DNA from: Phaeobacter sp.
GTDB taxonomy: Bacteria > Pseudomonadota > Alphaproteobacteria > Rhodobacterales > Rhodobacteraceae
Length of the DNA: 40,828 bases
Direction: 5' to 3'
Assembly (NCBI RefSeq): GCF_022825805.1
Contig: NZ_JAJDWC010000003.1
Location: 1 to 40,828 of the forward strand
Part shown: piece after piece, positions 1 through 7,545 of the stretch
Numbering within the stretch: the first letter of the stretch is position 1
Layout of the letters: the number at the start of each line of letters is the position of its first letter
Notes under the pieces: generated by a model
What the model was told of the DNA's origin: nothing
Databases searched by the model: none
What the model saw: only the letters and a program-made list of their open reading frames with translations
Position numbers and translations under genes: made by a program

Positions 1-20
1 GGAAACATTGTGGGAGTTTA

Positions 21-49
21 GAAAGCCCCGCCCCAACGCGGGCGCTTTC
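21..49 (-). terminator. Possible stem-loop after the 70-891 gene
   Basis: GAAAGC (21-26) and CCCGC (27-31) pair with GCGGG (38-42) and GCTTTC (44-49), leaving one bulged C. The stem lies about 20 bases beyond the stop codon of the minus-strand gene. Read on that strand it is followed only by TAAAC, with no real T tract, so termination is uncertain. Confidence 0.35.
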
Positions 50-69
50 CGATCAGATAGCGACCGAGA

Positions 70-891
70 TCATCGCTCATAAAACGGTAGCAGGCTTCCG
101 TCCTCGTGAGCGGCATACAGCTGTCCGTCTTTTACTTCGGCTAACTTACCGTACCGAGAGGAAACGATTTCAAAATCTGCCAGGCTGACACCGCCATCTT
201 CGTCCCATATCAAAACGTCTTCTTTTCCAATCCCGAAGCTACGTGCCAGGTCAGCAACAGCAACATTTACGTCCATTCTGGTGACAGCGATATCATGGGC
301 TCTTTTTGTATGAGCCATCTGCTGCTCCTGTTCTGAAAGCTGCGACAATGCAACTTTCCCAGTTTCTTGAGTGTAGTTGTTCCAAGCATAGGCTGTTCCA
401 TATTGCGGGTTGCCTTCCCGCGGAACTGACACAAAATCCACAGTTAAGTTCCGTGCTCTCATGCTTGTGCGGATCGACGCCATACGGTTACTGAGTTGGC
501 CCAGAGCGTCCTGGCGGGTGTCAAAAGCAGCCTCGCCAGGTTTCTGTCGAGAGGCCATTGAATCGGCTATCATAAGGCCTTTGTCCAGTCGGTGCTTGTA
601 CCCGTATTGAGCGTAAAATCTCAGGCCAGCGTCATGGCGCGCTTGTGACTCTGCCTGCAATTTGGCGCGACGTGCGGTGTCCGTGTAGCGCTCTGCTCTG
701 TCCAGCATTTCGCGCTGTTCCGGAGACACGTCAGACTTGTTGTTGGGGGCCGTTTTTTCAACGGGCCTAGCCTCCGGAACCGTTATTTGGGCCATATCAG
801 CGACCAGACGCATAGTTGTATTTGGCGCTGTCTGAGGTTTGTCCAAGAAAAGCGACAGCGTGTGTTGGCCTAAAGATTGATTTACAAGCAT
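70..891 (-). CDS. Hypothetical protein, orphan, AT-richer than its neighbours
   Basis: A 273-residue soluble protein that I do not recognise. The first 50 residues are Thr/Pro/Asn-rich and probably disordered. Residues about 55-100 are charged and likely helical (SPEQREMLDRAERY, ARRAKLQAES). The C-terminal third is acidic, with DVLIWDEDGGVSLADFE, and ends in FYER. There is no signal peptide, membrane segment or obvious catalytic motif. The ATG at 889-891 has a modest AAGGTG ribosome site 5 bases upstream. Its base composition is visibly lower in GC than the metabolic genes that follow, which fits a recently acquired or fast-evolving gene. The next gene on the same strand is 378 bases upstream, so it is probably transcribed alone. 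The gene is credible from its length and start context; its function is unknown. Confidence 0.75.
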   Translation of the reverse strand: MLVNQSLGQHTLSLFLDKPQTAPNTTMRLVADMAQITVPEARPVEKTAPNNKSDVSPEQREMLDRAERYTDTARRAKLQAESQARHDAGLRFYAQYGYKHRLDKGLMIADSMASRQKPGEAAFDTRQDALGQLSNRMASIRTSMRARNLTVDFVSVPREGNPQYGTAYAWNNYTQETGKVALSQLSEQEQQMAHTKRAHDIAVTRMDVNVAVADLARSFGIGKEDVLIWDEDGGVSLADFEIVSSRYGKLAEVKDGQLYAAHEDGSLLPFYER

Positions 892-1269
892 GCTTTCACC
901 TTATCCCATTTCTTATAGGGTGCACTCTTGGGGTGAACTCAACCTTAACGATAGTCTGTTCTTGGCTACATTTTTAGACAATCGGGAAGGGGTCCACGGC
1001 CCTCAACGTCAGCTGCAACTGCAGGTCGATAAAGGCGATGCACGATCTGCGCTGGCGGGTTGAAGCAAGGCGATGGGGCTGCTCAACATACGTAATGCAT
1101 GGAGCAGCCTGCAGCTAGAGACCAGATGTTTGAGCGCGCCGTTCGGACGTGGGCGCAGGGGTGAGACGAAAGGCGTCTATGCAAACACGTGGGTTGGAGA
1201 GGAGCGCAGGCCCTGGCCAAGACTGCAGCTCATACCAACGGATCGCTGGCAGGCCCCCCTGCCACAGGC
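892..1269. other. Non-coding stretch between two minus-strand genes
   Basis: No convincing gene is present here; the short open frames lack ribosome sites and recognisable protein character. On the minus strand, TTGAGT (complement of 937-942) and TATAAG (complement of 912-917) lie 19 bases apart, upstream of the 891 start, and could be a weak promoter. A hairpin TGGCAGG-cccc-CCTGCCA sits at 1247-1264, just beyond the stop of the M24 peptidase gene. It has no T tract, so it is at best a weak terminator. Confidence 0.5.
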
Positions 1270-2382
1270 TCAGCCTGAAACGATTGCGATATCGCGTGAC
1301 AGCTCTGAGAGGATTTCAGCACCGTCTTGGCGCAGGATGACGATCTCCTCCAACCGCACGCCGAAATGACCGGGCAGGTAGATCCCGGGTTCGATGGAAA
1401 ACACATTGCCCTCTTCCAGCACAACGTTGGAGGTTGCGGTGATATAAGGGGGTTCGTGGACGTCAACGCCAAGCCCATGGCCGGTGCGGTGCAGAAAGTG
1501 CTCGCCATAGCCCGCTGCGGTGATCACCTCGCGGGCTGCACGGTCGACATCGGCGGCGACTGCGCCGGGGCGTGCGGCGGCTAGGGCGGCTTGCACCGCT
1601 TGTTCCACCACCTGAGCGACATCAAGATAGGCCGGATCCGGCGCGCCGAACCAGCCGCAGCGTGTCATGTCGGAGGGATAGCCCTGCACCCGGCATCCGG
1701 TGTCGATCAGAACAGCCATTCCCGGCGACAGGGTGCTGTCTCCGGTGTGGTGGTGCGGGAAGGCCCCGTTGGCACCAAAGCCAACGATGGTGAATTCCGG
1801 CTTGGCCCCATTGGCTTTGTAGTGGCTGTGCAGGATCGCCTGTACGTCACGCTCGCTCATCCCGGTTTCGAGGCTGGCAAAAGCCTGTTTCACCGCCGCA
1901 TCATTAAACAGATGTGCGGCTTTCAAGCTTTGATATTCGCTGTCTTCTTTCACGGCGCGCAGAGCGCCCACCGTGTCGTCGGTGAAGCGATGCTGTGGCG
2001 CGTCCAGAGCGCCGAGAAGGCGCAGCGCAAAATCGGCGCGCATGGTTTCATCCAAAACCACCTGCAGACCGGGGCGTTGGGCATCGCAGGCCGCCAGCAG
2101 ATCTGACAGCGCCTGATCGGGGCCGACATCATCGGACCAGCAGTGGAAGGGCAGATTGGTAGCGCTGCGGGCAGAATCGGCATTCAATTTCGGCATCAGG
2201 AAGCCCGCATGGCTTTGGCTGATGATCAGCAATACCGGGCGTTCGTCGCCGTGTGGATTAACGCCGGTGAGCCACATCATATGGCTGGAGGGGCCAAGCA
2301 CCACCAGATCGGTGTGGGACCGTGTCATCCTTTGGCGCAATCGGGTCAGGCGGGCGTCATAGGGGCTCGGGGATGCGGTCAT
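1270..2382 (-). CDS. M24 family metallopeptidase (Xaa-Pro aminopeptidase/dipeptidase-like)
   Basis: A 370-residue cytosolic metalloaminopeptidase of the M24 'pita-bread' fold, expected to remove residues next to proline or to split X-Pro dipeptides with two bound metals. The N-terminal creatinase-like domain covers about residues 1-140 and the catalytic domain about 150-370. The metal ligands of the family are all visible: Asp in LIDTG, Asp in PSDMTR, His in HRTGHGLGVDVHEPP, Glu in FSIEPGIYLP and Glu in GVRLEEIVIL. I chose the ATG at 2380-2382 because AGGAGG lies 9 bases upstream and the creatinase domain starts there; an in-frame extension to 2586 adds 68 low-complexity Arg-rich residues with no homology character. 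It is divergent from the amidotransferase-like gene at 2861. The exact substrate is unknown. Confidence 0.9.
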   Translation of the reverse strand: MTASPSPYDARLTRLRQRMTRSHTDLVVLGPSSHMMWLTGVNPHGDERPVLLIISQSHAGFLMPKLNADSARSATNLPFHCWSDDVGPDQALSDLLAACDAQRPGLQVVLDETMRADFALRLLGALDAPQHRFTDDTVGALRAVKEDSEYQSLKAAHLFNDAAVKQAFASLETGMSERDVQAILHSHYKANGAKPEFTIVGFGANGAFPHHHTGDSTLSPGMAVLIDTGCRVQGYPSDMTRCGWFGAPDPAYLDVAQVVEQAVQAALAAARPGAVAADVDRAAREVITAAGYGEHFLHRTGHGLGVDVHEPPYITATSNVVLEEGNVFSIEPGIYLPGHFGVRLEEIVILRQDGAEILSELSRDIAIVSG

Positions 2383-2687
2383 CTGTTTGGTCCTCCTGAT
2401 GCGGGTCTCTTGTCCCTTGGCCGAGCCTTGTGGGTCTGGCTGGAATCTATGGTACAGCCTGTGGATGTGCCGCCGACTGGTGCAGAGTTTGTGGCGGCTC
2501 CGCGGCGGGAGGTCAACCGTCTGGAAATGACTGCGGTTTTTCTGTCTGCCCCCGTTGGTGGGGCGCGCGTTGATCTGGCGTGCCACAGCTGGGTTTCGGG
2601 GGCATCTGCAGCCTGTGATTCATGAGTTGGAAACCATTTATTCACCCATGGGTTGTTTAAATGTGTTGGGTAGAGGAGGTTCTCTGC

Positions 2688-2876
2688 ATGAAAACGGACC
2701 TGGGAATAGGCGATGTTTCTGGTCACGGGCGATTGCCTGCATCTGTGCCGGACCAAATGCGGCGCAGGTCACGGCGCGCGTGCGACCAACGGGCCCCGCG
2801 CGGTGAGAAGTCGGCAGGTGCAGTTACCTGCGCTGGGTGCCACTGCACTGACAGGCGCGGGTGTTGGTGCCTATGA
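2688..2876 (+). CDS. Possible small ORF with a strong ribosome site
   Basis: A 62-codon frame starting with ATG at 2688 and preceded by GAGGAGG with an 8-base spacer, the best ribosome site in this intergenic region. The product begins MKTDLGIGDVSGHG, then becomes very Arg-rich and ends Cys-rich (CAGCHCTDRRGCWC). It overlaps the first 16 bases of the next gene in another frame, so it could act as a coupled leader. No family is recognised. It may simply be chance in GC-rich DNA; the ribosome site is the only positive evidence. Confidence 0.22.
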   Translation: MKTDLGIGDVSGHGRLPASVPDQMRRRSRRACDQRAPRGEKSAGAVTCAGCHCTDRRGCWCL

Positions 2877-3580
2877 GACCCTGCATCCAGATACTTGCCG
2901 CTGTCGGTGCCCCCCTTGGTCTGTTGCCCTTGTTCCTGCGTTTATGCGGTGCCCATGTCCGGGTGCAGCATGTGGGTTTTGCCGCCGGATCGATGCCTGC
3001 GGCACAGTCGGGCCCGTTGCTGCAGGATGTCGACGGGTTGATTGTTTGTGGCGACACCACGGCAGGGGCCTGCGAACCGGGCCGAGACCCCGACAGTTGG
3101 CTTGCGGCACTGCGAGAGGCTGCGAAGGGGCGGATGCCGGTTTTGGCGCTGGACGGCGGTGGCCAATGGTTGACGCTGGCGCGCGGTGGCACGCTTCATC
3201 CCGATGCGGCTGCCCACTATGGCGTTGATCCGCGCCAGCGCAGTCAGACGCGCGCAGCGGTGCAGAGATCGGGTCATGCGGTGAAAATCGCGGCGGATAG
3301 CGGGTTGCACCGGCTGACCGAGGTCGAGGAGCTGATGATCCGGGTGCGCAACAATCAGGCGATTGCCACACCCGGCGAGGGGTTACAGAGCGTTGCACAG
3401 GATTGGCGTGGCCGGATTTTTGCGGTTGAGGATCCGCATCATCCCTTTTGTTTGGGGGTGGACTGGGCGCCGCATCTGGCCCTGCATCAGCGATCGCAGC
3501 GCCGTCTCCTGCAGGCTTTTGTTCGGGCTGCATCAGCCGTGGATCCGGACGCCGATATAGCGATGCGCGAACGCGCCTGA
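2861..3580 (+). CDS. Catalytically degenerate class I glutamine amidotransferase-like protein (C26/PuuD family)
   Basis: A 239-residue protein with the layout of gamma-glutamyl-GABA hydrolases (peptidase C26): DGLIVCGDTT near residue 60, RDPDSWLAAL, PVLALDGGGQWLTLARGGTL near 93-112, VRNNQAIATPGEGL, and HPFCLGVDWAPH near 195-205, followed by LLQAFVRAAS. In active members the nucleophile sits in PVLGICRGxQ and the other two triad residues in GVQWHPE. Here these positions are Asp98, Ala203 and His205, so all three are lost, while the flanking structural motifs remain. It is therefore probably a pseudoenzyme with a binding or regulatory role. The start is GTG 2861 or ATG 2873; an in-frame stop at 2849 excludes anything earlier. 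It is divergent from an M24 peptidase and may work in the same peptide or gamma-glutamyl pathway, which is inference. Confidence 0.82.
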   Translation: MLVPMRPCIQILAAVGAPLGLLPLFLRLCGAHVRVQHVGFAAGSMPAAQSGPLLQDVDGLIVCGDTTAGACEPGRDPDSWLAALREAAKGRMPVLALDGGGQWLTLARGGTLHPDAAAHYGVDPRQRSQTRAAVQRSGHAVKIAADSGLHRLTEVEELMIRVRNNQAIATPGEGLQSVAQDWRGRIFAVEDPHHPFCLGVDWAPHLALHQRSQRRLLQAFVRAASAVDPDADIAMRERA

Positions 3581-3630
3581 TCTGCGAGACAAATCCGGGG
3601 CTAAAACACACCAGCACAGGCGCAAAATGC

Positions 3631-3661
3631 AAAACGCCCGGGACTGCCCCGGGCGTTTTTT
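3631..3661. terminator. Bidirectional intrinsic terminator
   Basis: AAAACGCCCGGG (3631-3642) pairs perfectly with CCCGGGCGTTTT (3648-3659) around a 5-base loop. The T run on the plus strand and the matching A run for the minus strand make it work in both directions. It sits between the stops of the convergent genes ending at 3580 (+) and 3682 (-). Confidence 0.9.
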
Positions 3662-3681
3662 GTTGTCTGCTGGATCAAAGA

Positions 3682-5898
3682 TCAGCCAATGATCGCGTTC
3701 AATGTGCTGCTGGGGCGCATGACAGCAGCGGTTTTGGCCGGATCCGTGTGGAAGTACCCTCCGAGATCCGCAGCCTGGCCTTGAACAGCGGCCAGTTCGG
3801 ACAGGATCGCCTCTTCCTGCGCGGCCAGATCCGCTGCGATCGGGGCAAAATGTGCTGCCAATTCGGCATCATCACCCTGAGCAGCCAGCGCTTCGGCCCA
3901 GTAGCGCGCGAACCAGTAGTGGCTGGCACGGTTGTCGGGCTCACCCACTTTGCGCGAGGGGGAGCGGTTGTGGTCCAGAATGCCCTGTGTTGCGGCCTCT
4001 GCGGCGGCACCCAGAACGCCCGCTTTGGCGTTGCCCTTGCTGTCGGCGAGGAAGTTCAGCGATTCCCCCAGGGCGCAGAATTCACCCATGGAGTCCCAGC
4101 GCAGGTGGTTTTCTTCAACCAACTGCTGGACGTGCTTGGGCGCGGATCCACCGGCACCGGTTTCAAACAGACCACCGCCGTTCATCAGTTTCACAATCGA
4201 CAACATCTTGGCCGAGGTGCCCAGTTCCAAGATAGGGAACAGGTCGGTCAGATAGTCGCGCAGCACGTTGCCGGTGATGGCGATGCTGTCCTTGCCTGCG
4301 GTGATGGTTTTCAGCGACTGGGCTGTTGCCTCACGCGGGGCCAGGATCTGGAACAGGTCGGCCTTGCGTGCCGCTTCCAGCGCTGGGGTTACATATTTGA
4401 TCAGCTCGGCGTCATGGGCGCGGTTTGCATCCAGCCAGAAGATCGCCTCAGAGCCGGTCAGACGCTGACGGTCCATCGCCAGTTCGATCCAGTTTTCGAT
4501 CGGGGCCTTCTTCACGGTGCAGGACCGCCAGATGTCACCTGCCTCGACCTCATGGGCGTGCAGCGTTTCGCCGTTGGCCAGCACGATGCGGATGGTGCCA
4601 TCCGCAGGCGCCTCGAATGTGGTGGGGTGGGAGCCGTATTCCTCGGCCTTTTGTGCCATCAGGCCAACGTTTGCAACGGACCCTGCAGTGGTCACATCCA
4701 GCGCGCCGTTGGCTTTGAAGAAGTTGATGGTTTCGTCATAGACGGTGGAATAGCAGCGGTCGGGGATCACGCAGTTGGTGTCGCCCTTGGCGCCGGTTTC
4801 ATCCCAGCCTTTGCCGCCCGCACGGATCACCGCAGGCATGGAGGCGTCGATGATCACATCGGATGGCACGTGCAGGTTGGTGATACCTTTGTCGCTGTCG
4901 ACCATATACATGGACGGACGGTCCAGTGCAGCGATCTCTGCTTTGATGGCATCGGCGTTGTCCATGCCGTCAATGGTTGCCAGAACCGCACCCAGACCGG
5001 AGTTTGCCGAGCCGCCAGCCGCTTCGATGGCAGCGCCGTGCTGATCCCAGACTGGGCCCAGCCATGCCTTCACTGCGTGGCCAAAGATGATCGGGTCAGA
5101 GACCTTCATCATGGTGGCCTTCATGTGCAGCGAGAACATGGTGCCGTCTGCTTTGGTGTCTTCAATCGCAGCAGCAAGGAAGGCACCCAGCGCTTTGGCC
5201 GACATGAAGGTTGCATCGGCAACTGTGCCGTCTTCCAGCGGCCAGCTGTCTTTCAGAACGGTGACTGCGCCATCTTTGCCAACGAATTCGATCTTCGCGT
5301 TACCGGCCTGGGCTGCAGAAATGGTGGCAGAGACTTCATTGGCATAGAAATCATTGCCTGGCATCGACGACACTTTGGTTTTGCTGTCGGCAGACCATGC
5401 GCCCATCGAATGGGGATTGTTCTGGGCGAAGTTCTTCACCGCCTTGGCAGACCGACGGTCGGAGTTGCCTTCGCGCAGCACCGGGTTCACGGCGGACCCT
5501 TTGATGCCATCATACCGTGCGCGGATCTCTTTTTCCGCATCAGTTGCCGGATCTGCCGGATAGTCCGGAACCGCAAAACCCTGCGCCTGCAGCTCTGCAA
5601 TCGCCGCGGTCAGCTGTGGCACAGAGGCGGAGATGTTTGGCAGTTTGATTACATTGGCTTCTGGGGTTTTCACCAGTTGCCCCAGCTCCGCCAGATCGTC
5701 GCTCTGCTGCTGCTCGGTGCTCAGCGCATCGGCAAAGGTCGCGAGGATGCGGCCCGCCAGCGAAATATCCTTGGTGCCGACAGACACACCAGCCGCCGAT
5801 GCGAAGGAACGGATGATCGGCAGGAGCGAGGCGCTGGCCAGTTCTGGCGCTTCGTCTACAATGGTATACAAAATGTCTGGGGTCGAATTTTCTGCCAT
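3682..5898 (-). CDS. icd: Isocitrate dehydrogenase, NADP-dependent, monomeric type
   Basis: A 738-residue TCA-cycle enzyme converting isocitrate to 2-oxoglutarate and CO2 with NADP+, in the cytosol. Length and sequence match the monomeric 80-kDa class, not the 45-kDa dimeric class. Recognisable segments include [35 protein letters not shown]-like [11 protein letters not shown], a long central substrate region with [16 protein letters not shown], and [16 protein letters not shown] near the C terminus. The ATG at 5898 is preceded on the minus strand by AAAAAAGG with a 9-base spacer. It is monocistronic, ending at a strong bidirectional terminator and starting in a 516-base divergent region. Nothing in the protein looks unusual. 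Confidence 0.96.
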   Translation of the reverse strand: MAENSTPDILYTIVDEAPELASASLLPIIRSFASAAGVSVGTKDISLAGRILATFADALSTEQQQSDDLAELGQLVKTPEANVIKLPNISASVPQLTAAIAELQAQGFAVPDYPADPATDAEKEIRARYDGIKGSAVNPVLREGNSDRRSAKAVKNFAQNNPHSMGAWSADSKTKVSSMPGNDFYANEVSATISAAQAGNAKIEFVGKDGAVTVLKDSWPLEDGTVADATFMSAKALGAFLAAAIEDTKADGTMFSLHMKATMMKVSDPIIFGHAVKAWLGPVWDQHGAAIEAAGGSANSGLGAVLATIDGMDNADAIKAEIAALDRPSMYMVDSDKGITNLHVPSDVIIDASMPAVIRAGGKGWDETGAKGDTNCVIPDRCYSTVYDETINFFKANGALDVTTAGSVANVGLMAQKAEEYGSHPTTFEAPADGTIRIVLANGETLHAHEVEAGDIWRSCTVKKAPIENWIELAMDRQRLTGSEAIFWLDANRAHDAELIKYVTPALEAARKADLFQILAPREATAQSLKTITAGKDSIAITGNVLRDYLTDLFPILELGTSAKMLSIVKLMNGGGLFETGAGGSAPKHVQQLVEENHLRWDSMGEFCALGESLNFLADSKGNAKAGVLGAAAEAATQGILDHNRSPSRKVGEPDNRASHYWFARYWAEALAAQGDDAELAAHFAPIAADLAAQEEAILSELAAVQGQAADLGGYFHTDPAKTAAVMRPSSTLNAIIG

Positions 5899-6414
5899 AG
5901 TTCACAACCTTTTTTCAGCGATATTGGAAACTGGGGTAAGCGGTCAAGCGCCGCACCGGATGGATGGGGGGCCGCATCCCGGCCCTGTCGGGCGACATGA
6001 ACGAAACGCGCAGCAGATCCCGTGGGACAAACGCTGGCAGATCCGCAGGGAGCAGCCATGTGTATGGTCCCCCGTGTAAAACAGCTGACGCGCTGACGCA
6101 ATTGGCTGCTGCGGCATATTGGGATGCATATTGCCGCGGTTTTGAGTTTTTTGGCGCATTTCCGTGCCGATTGGCTCCAATTGGCAGCTCTCACATGGTC
6201 ATAACAGGCACATCGCAGCAGGAGACCACACGACTCAGTGCCCCGTTGCCAGTGTCCCGTTGCCAGTGTCTCGTGCCTGTGTGGCGCAGCCACCGCCGCA
6301 GGATACGTTGACGCCAATGGGCGGCTCTGTCACTTCTGCAACTCAATCCCTTGGTGTGGCCAGCCTGGCCGCACTCTGCGATCTTCCTGTGATGTTCAAA
6401 GGACGGCCTGTCAT
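5899..6414. promoter_or_regulatory. Divergent intergenic region (icd / phosphoesterase operon)
   Basis: This 516-base region has no convincing gene and must hold promoters for icd (leftward) and the 6415 operon (rightward). An imperfect inverted repeat GCCGATTGG-ct-CCAATTGGC at 6166-6185 (one G-T pair) is a candidate operator. A 14-base direct duplication lies at 6242-6269. No clear -35/-10 pair was identified. Confidence 0.45.
6242..6269. repeat. Tandem repeat, 14 bases x 2
   Basis: CCCGTTGCCAGTGT occurs twice head to tail without mismatch (6242-6255 and 6256-6269), followed by a decayed third start. It lies in the leader region of the 6415 operon and belongs to a set of short tandem repeats scattered over the window. 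Confidence 0.9.
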
Positions 6415-7545
6415 ATGACTTTGCGTTTTCTTCATTGCTCTGATCTGCACCTTGGCAAAAGGTTCGGGCAGTTCGACGAAGACACCCGCGCCGCCCTGCA
6501 ATTGGCGCGGCAGGCCAGCCTGGATCAGATTGCAAACATCGCACAGCGCGAAACGGTCAGCCATGTGCTGGTCGCAGGCGATACTTTTGACACTGAAACG
6601 CCGTCCTCTCGGGTGATCCGGCAGGCCCTGGCCAGCATGGCCAGTGTAGTGGACGTGCAGTGGTGGATCATTCCCGGCAATCACGACAGTGGCGCGGCAG
6701 AGCCGCTTTGGGCGGAAATGGCACGGCACAAATCAGCCAACGTACATCTGCTGTTATCGGCCGAGCCGGTGCATATGGCGGCAGGTGCCACGCTGCTGCC
6801 TGCGCCTTGCATGCGCCGCTTTGCTGGTCATGACAGGACCGCGTGGATGGATCAGGCGCCCAGCCCCGATGGGGATCTGCGCATTGGTCTGGCCCATGGA
6901 GCGGTGTTGGATTTTGATCGCGACCAGAGTGGTGCGGAAACCATTGCGTCGGACCGGGCCAAGACCGCGCGGCTCGACTATCTGGCGCTTGGCGACTGGC
7001 ATGGGGAGTTCGAGCTTGATGCGCGCAGCCGCTATTGCGGCACGCCAGAACGCGACCGGTTCAAACACGCAGGTCGTGGGGGCTGTTTGCTGGTGGAACT
7101 GGACGCGCCAGGCCGGCCGCCACGGGTGCGTCGCATCGAAACGGGCCAGTTTGATTGGTGTGATCTGACGCTAGAGTTGACATCGCTTTCGGATGTCGCG
7201 GCAGAGGTGCAGCGGATCTTGCCTGCCGAGCGCGCCGAGTGGACCCGAACGCTGATCCGCCTGCAGGCCCGCGGTTGGGTCAGTGCGGCGCAGCATGCAG
7301 CCCTGATGGATCTGGCGGCAGAGGTTGCCCCGGCGTTTCACCATCTCAGCCTCGATACATCGGCCCTGCAGATCGAACACAGGGCCGAGGATCTGGACCA
7401 GATCGCCCGCAGCGGCGCCTTGCGGGTCGCGGCAGAGCAGCTGCTGGCCGACAGTCAGAACACTGTCGCCGCAGAGCCAGAACGGGCCGTGGCTGCAGCG
7501 GCTTTGAACCGGCTCTATGCCTTCGTGCGAAAGGACGCGGAATGA
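6415..7545 (+). CDS. SbcD/Mre11-like metallophosphoesterase (DNA repair exonuclease family)
   Basis: A 376-residue predicted nuclease subunit of an Mre11-Rad50/SbcCD/YhaO-YhaN type complex. The phosphoesterase metal-binding blocks are in order: CSDLHLG (Asp10, His12), VAGDTFD (Asp56), IPGNHD (89-91), GLAHG and LGDWHG. The last block differs from the usual GHxH by carrying GDWH; my recollection is that related alphaproteobacterial proteins share this. The C-terminal 100 residues would be the capping and partner-binding part. The ATG at 6415 has AAAGGA 11 bases upstream; a longer in-frame reading back to 6238 runs through the repeat-containing leader and is unlikely. The stop overlaps the next start by 4 bases (ATGA), so the two proteins are translationally coupled and expected to form one complex. 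Confidence 0.88.
   Translation: MTLRFLHCSDLHLGKRFGQFDEDTRAALQLARQASLDQIANIAQRETVSHVLVAGDTFDTETPSSRVIRQALASMASVVDVQWWIIPGNHDSGAAEPLWAEMARHKSANVHLLLSAEPVHMAAGATLLPAPCMRRFAGHDRTAWMDQAPSPDGDLRIGLAHGAVLDFDRDQSGAETIASDRAKTARLDYLALGDWHGEFELDARSRYCGTPERDRFKHAGRGGCLLVELDAPGRPPRVRRIETGQFDWCDLTLELTSLSDVAAEVQRILPAERAEWTRTLIRLQARGWVSAAQHAALMDLAAEVAPAFHHLSLDTSALQIEHRAEDLDQIARSGALRVAAEQLLADSQNTVAAEPERAVAAAALNRLYAFVRKDAE

Noticed and set aside
1073-1369. Short plus-strand frames before and overlapping the M24 peptidase gene
   Set aside because: No ribosome site, Arg/Trp/Pro-rich composition, and overlap with the recognised peptidase on the other strand.
2383-2586. N-terminal extension of the M24 peptidase
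   Set aside because: AGGAGG precedes the ATG at 2382, and the extension is low-complexity Arg-rich sequence outside the creatinase domain.
3448-6000. An 850-codon plus-strand frame opposite icd, and similar long antisense frames (18491-20563, 29716-31359, 36502-38625)
   Set aside because: They mirror the codon bias of strongly recognised genes on the other strand, lack domain character and ribosome sites, and are typical of GC-rich genomes.
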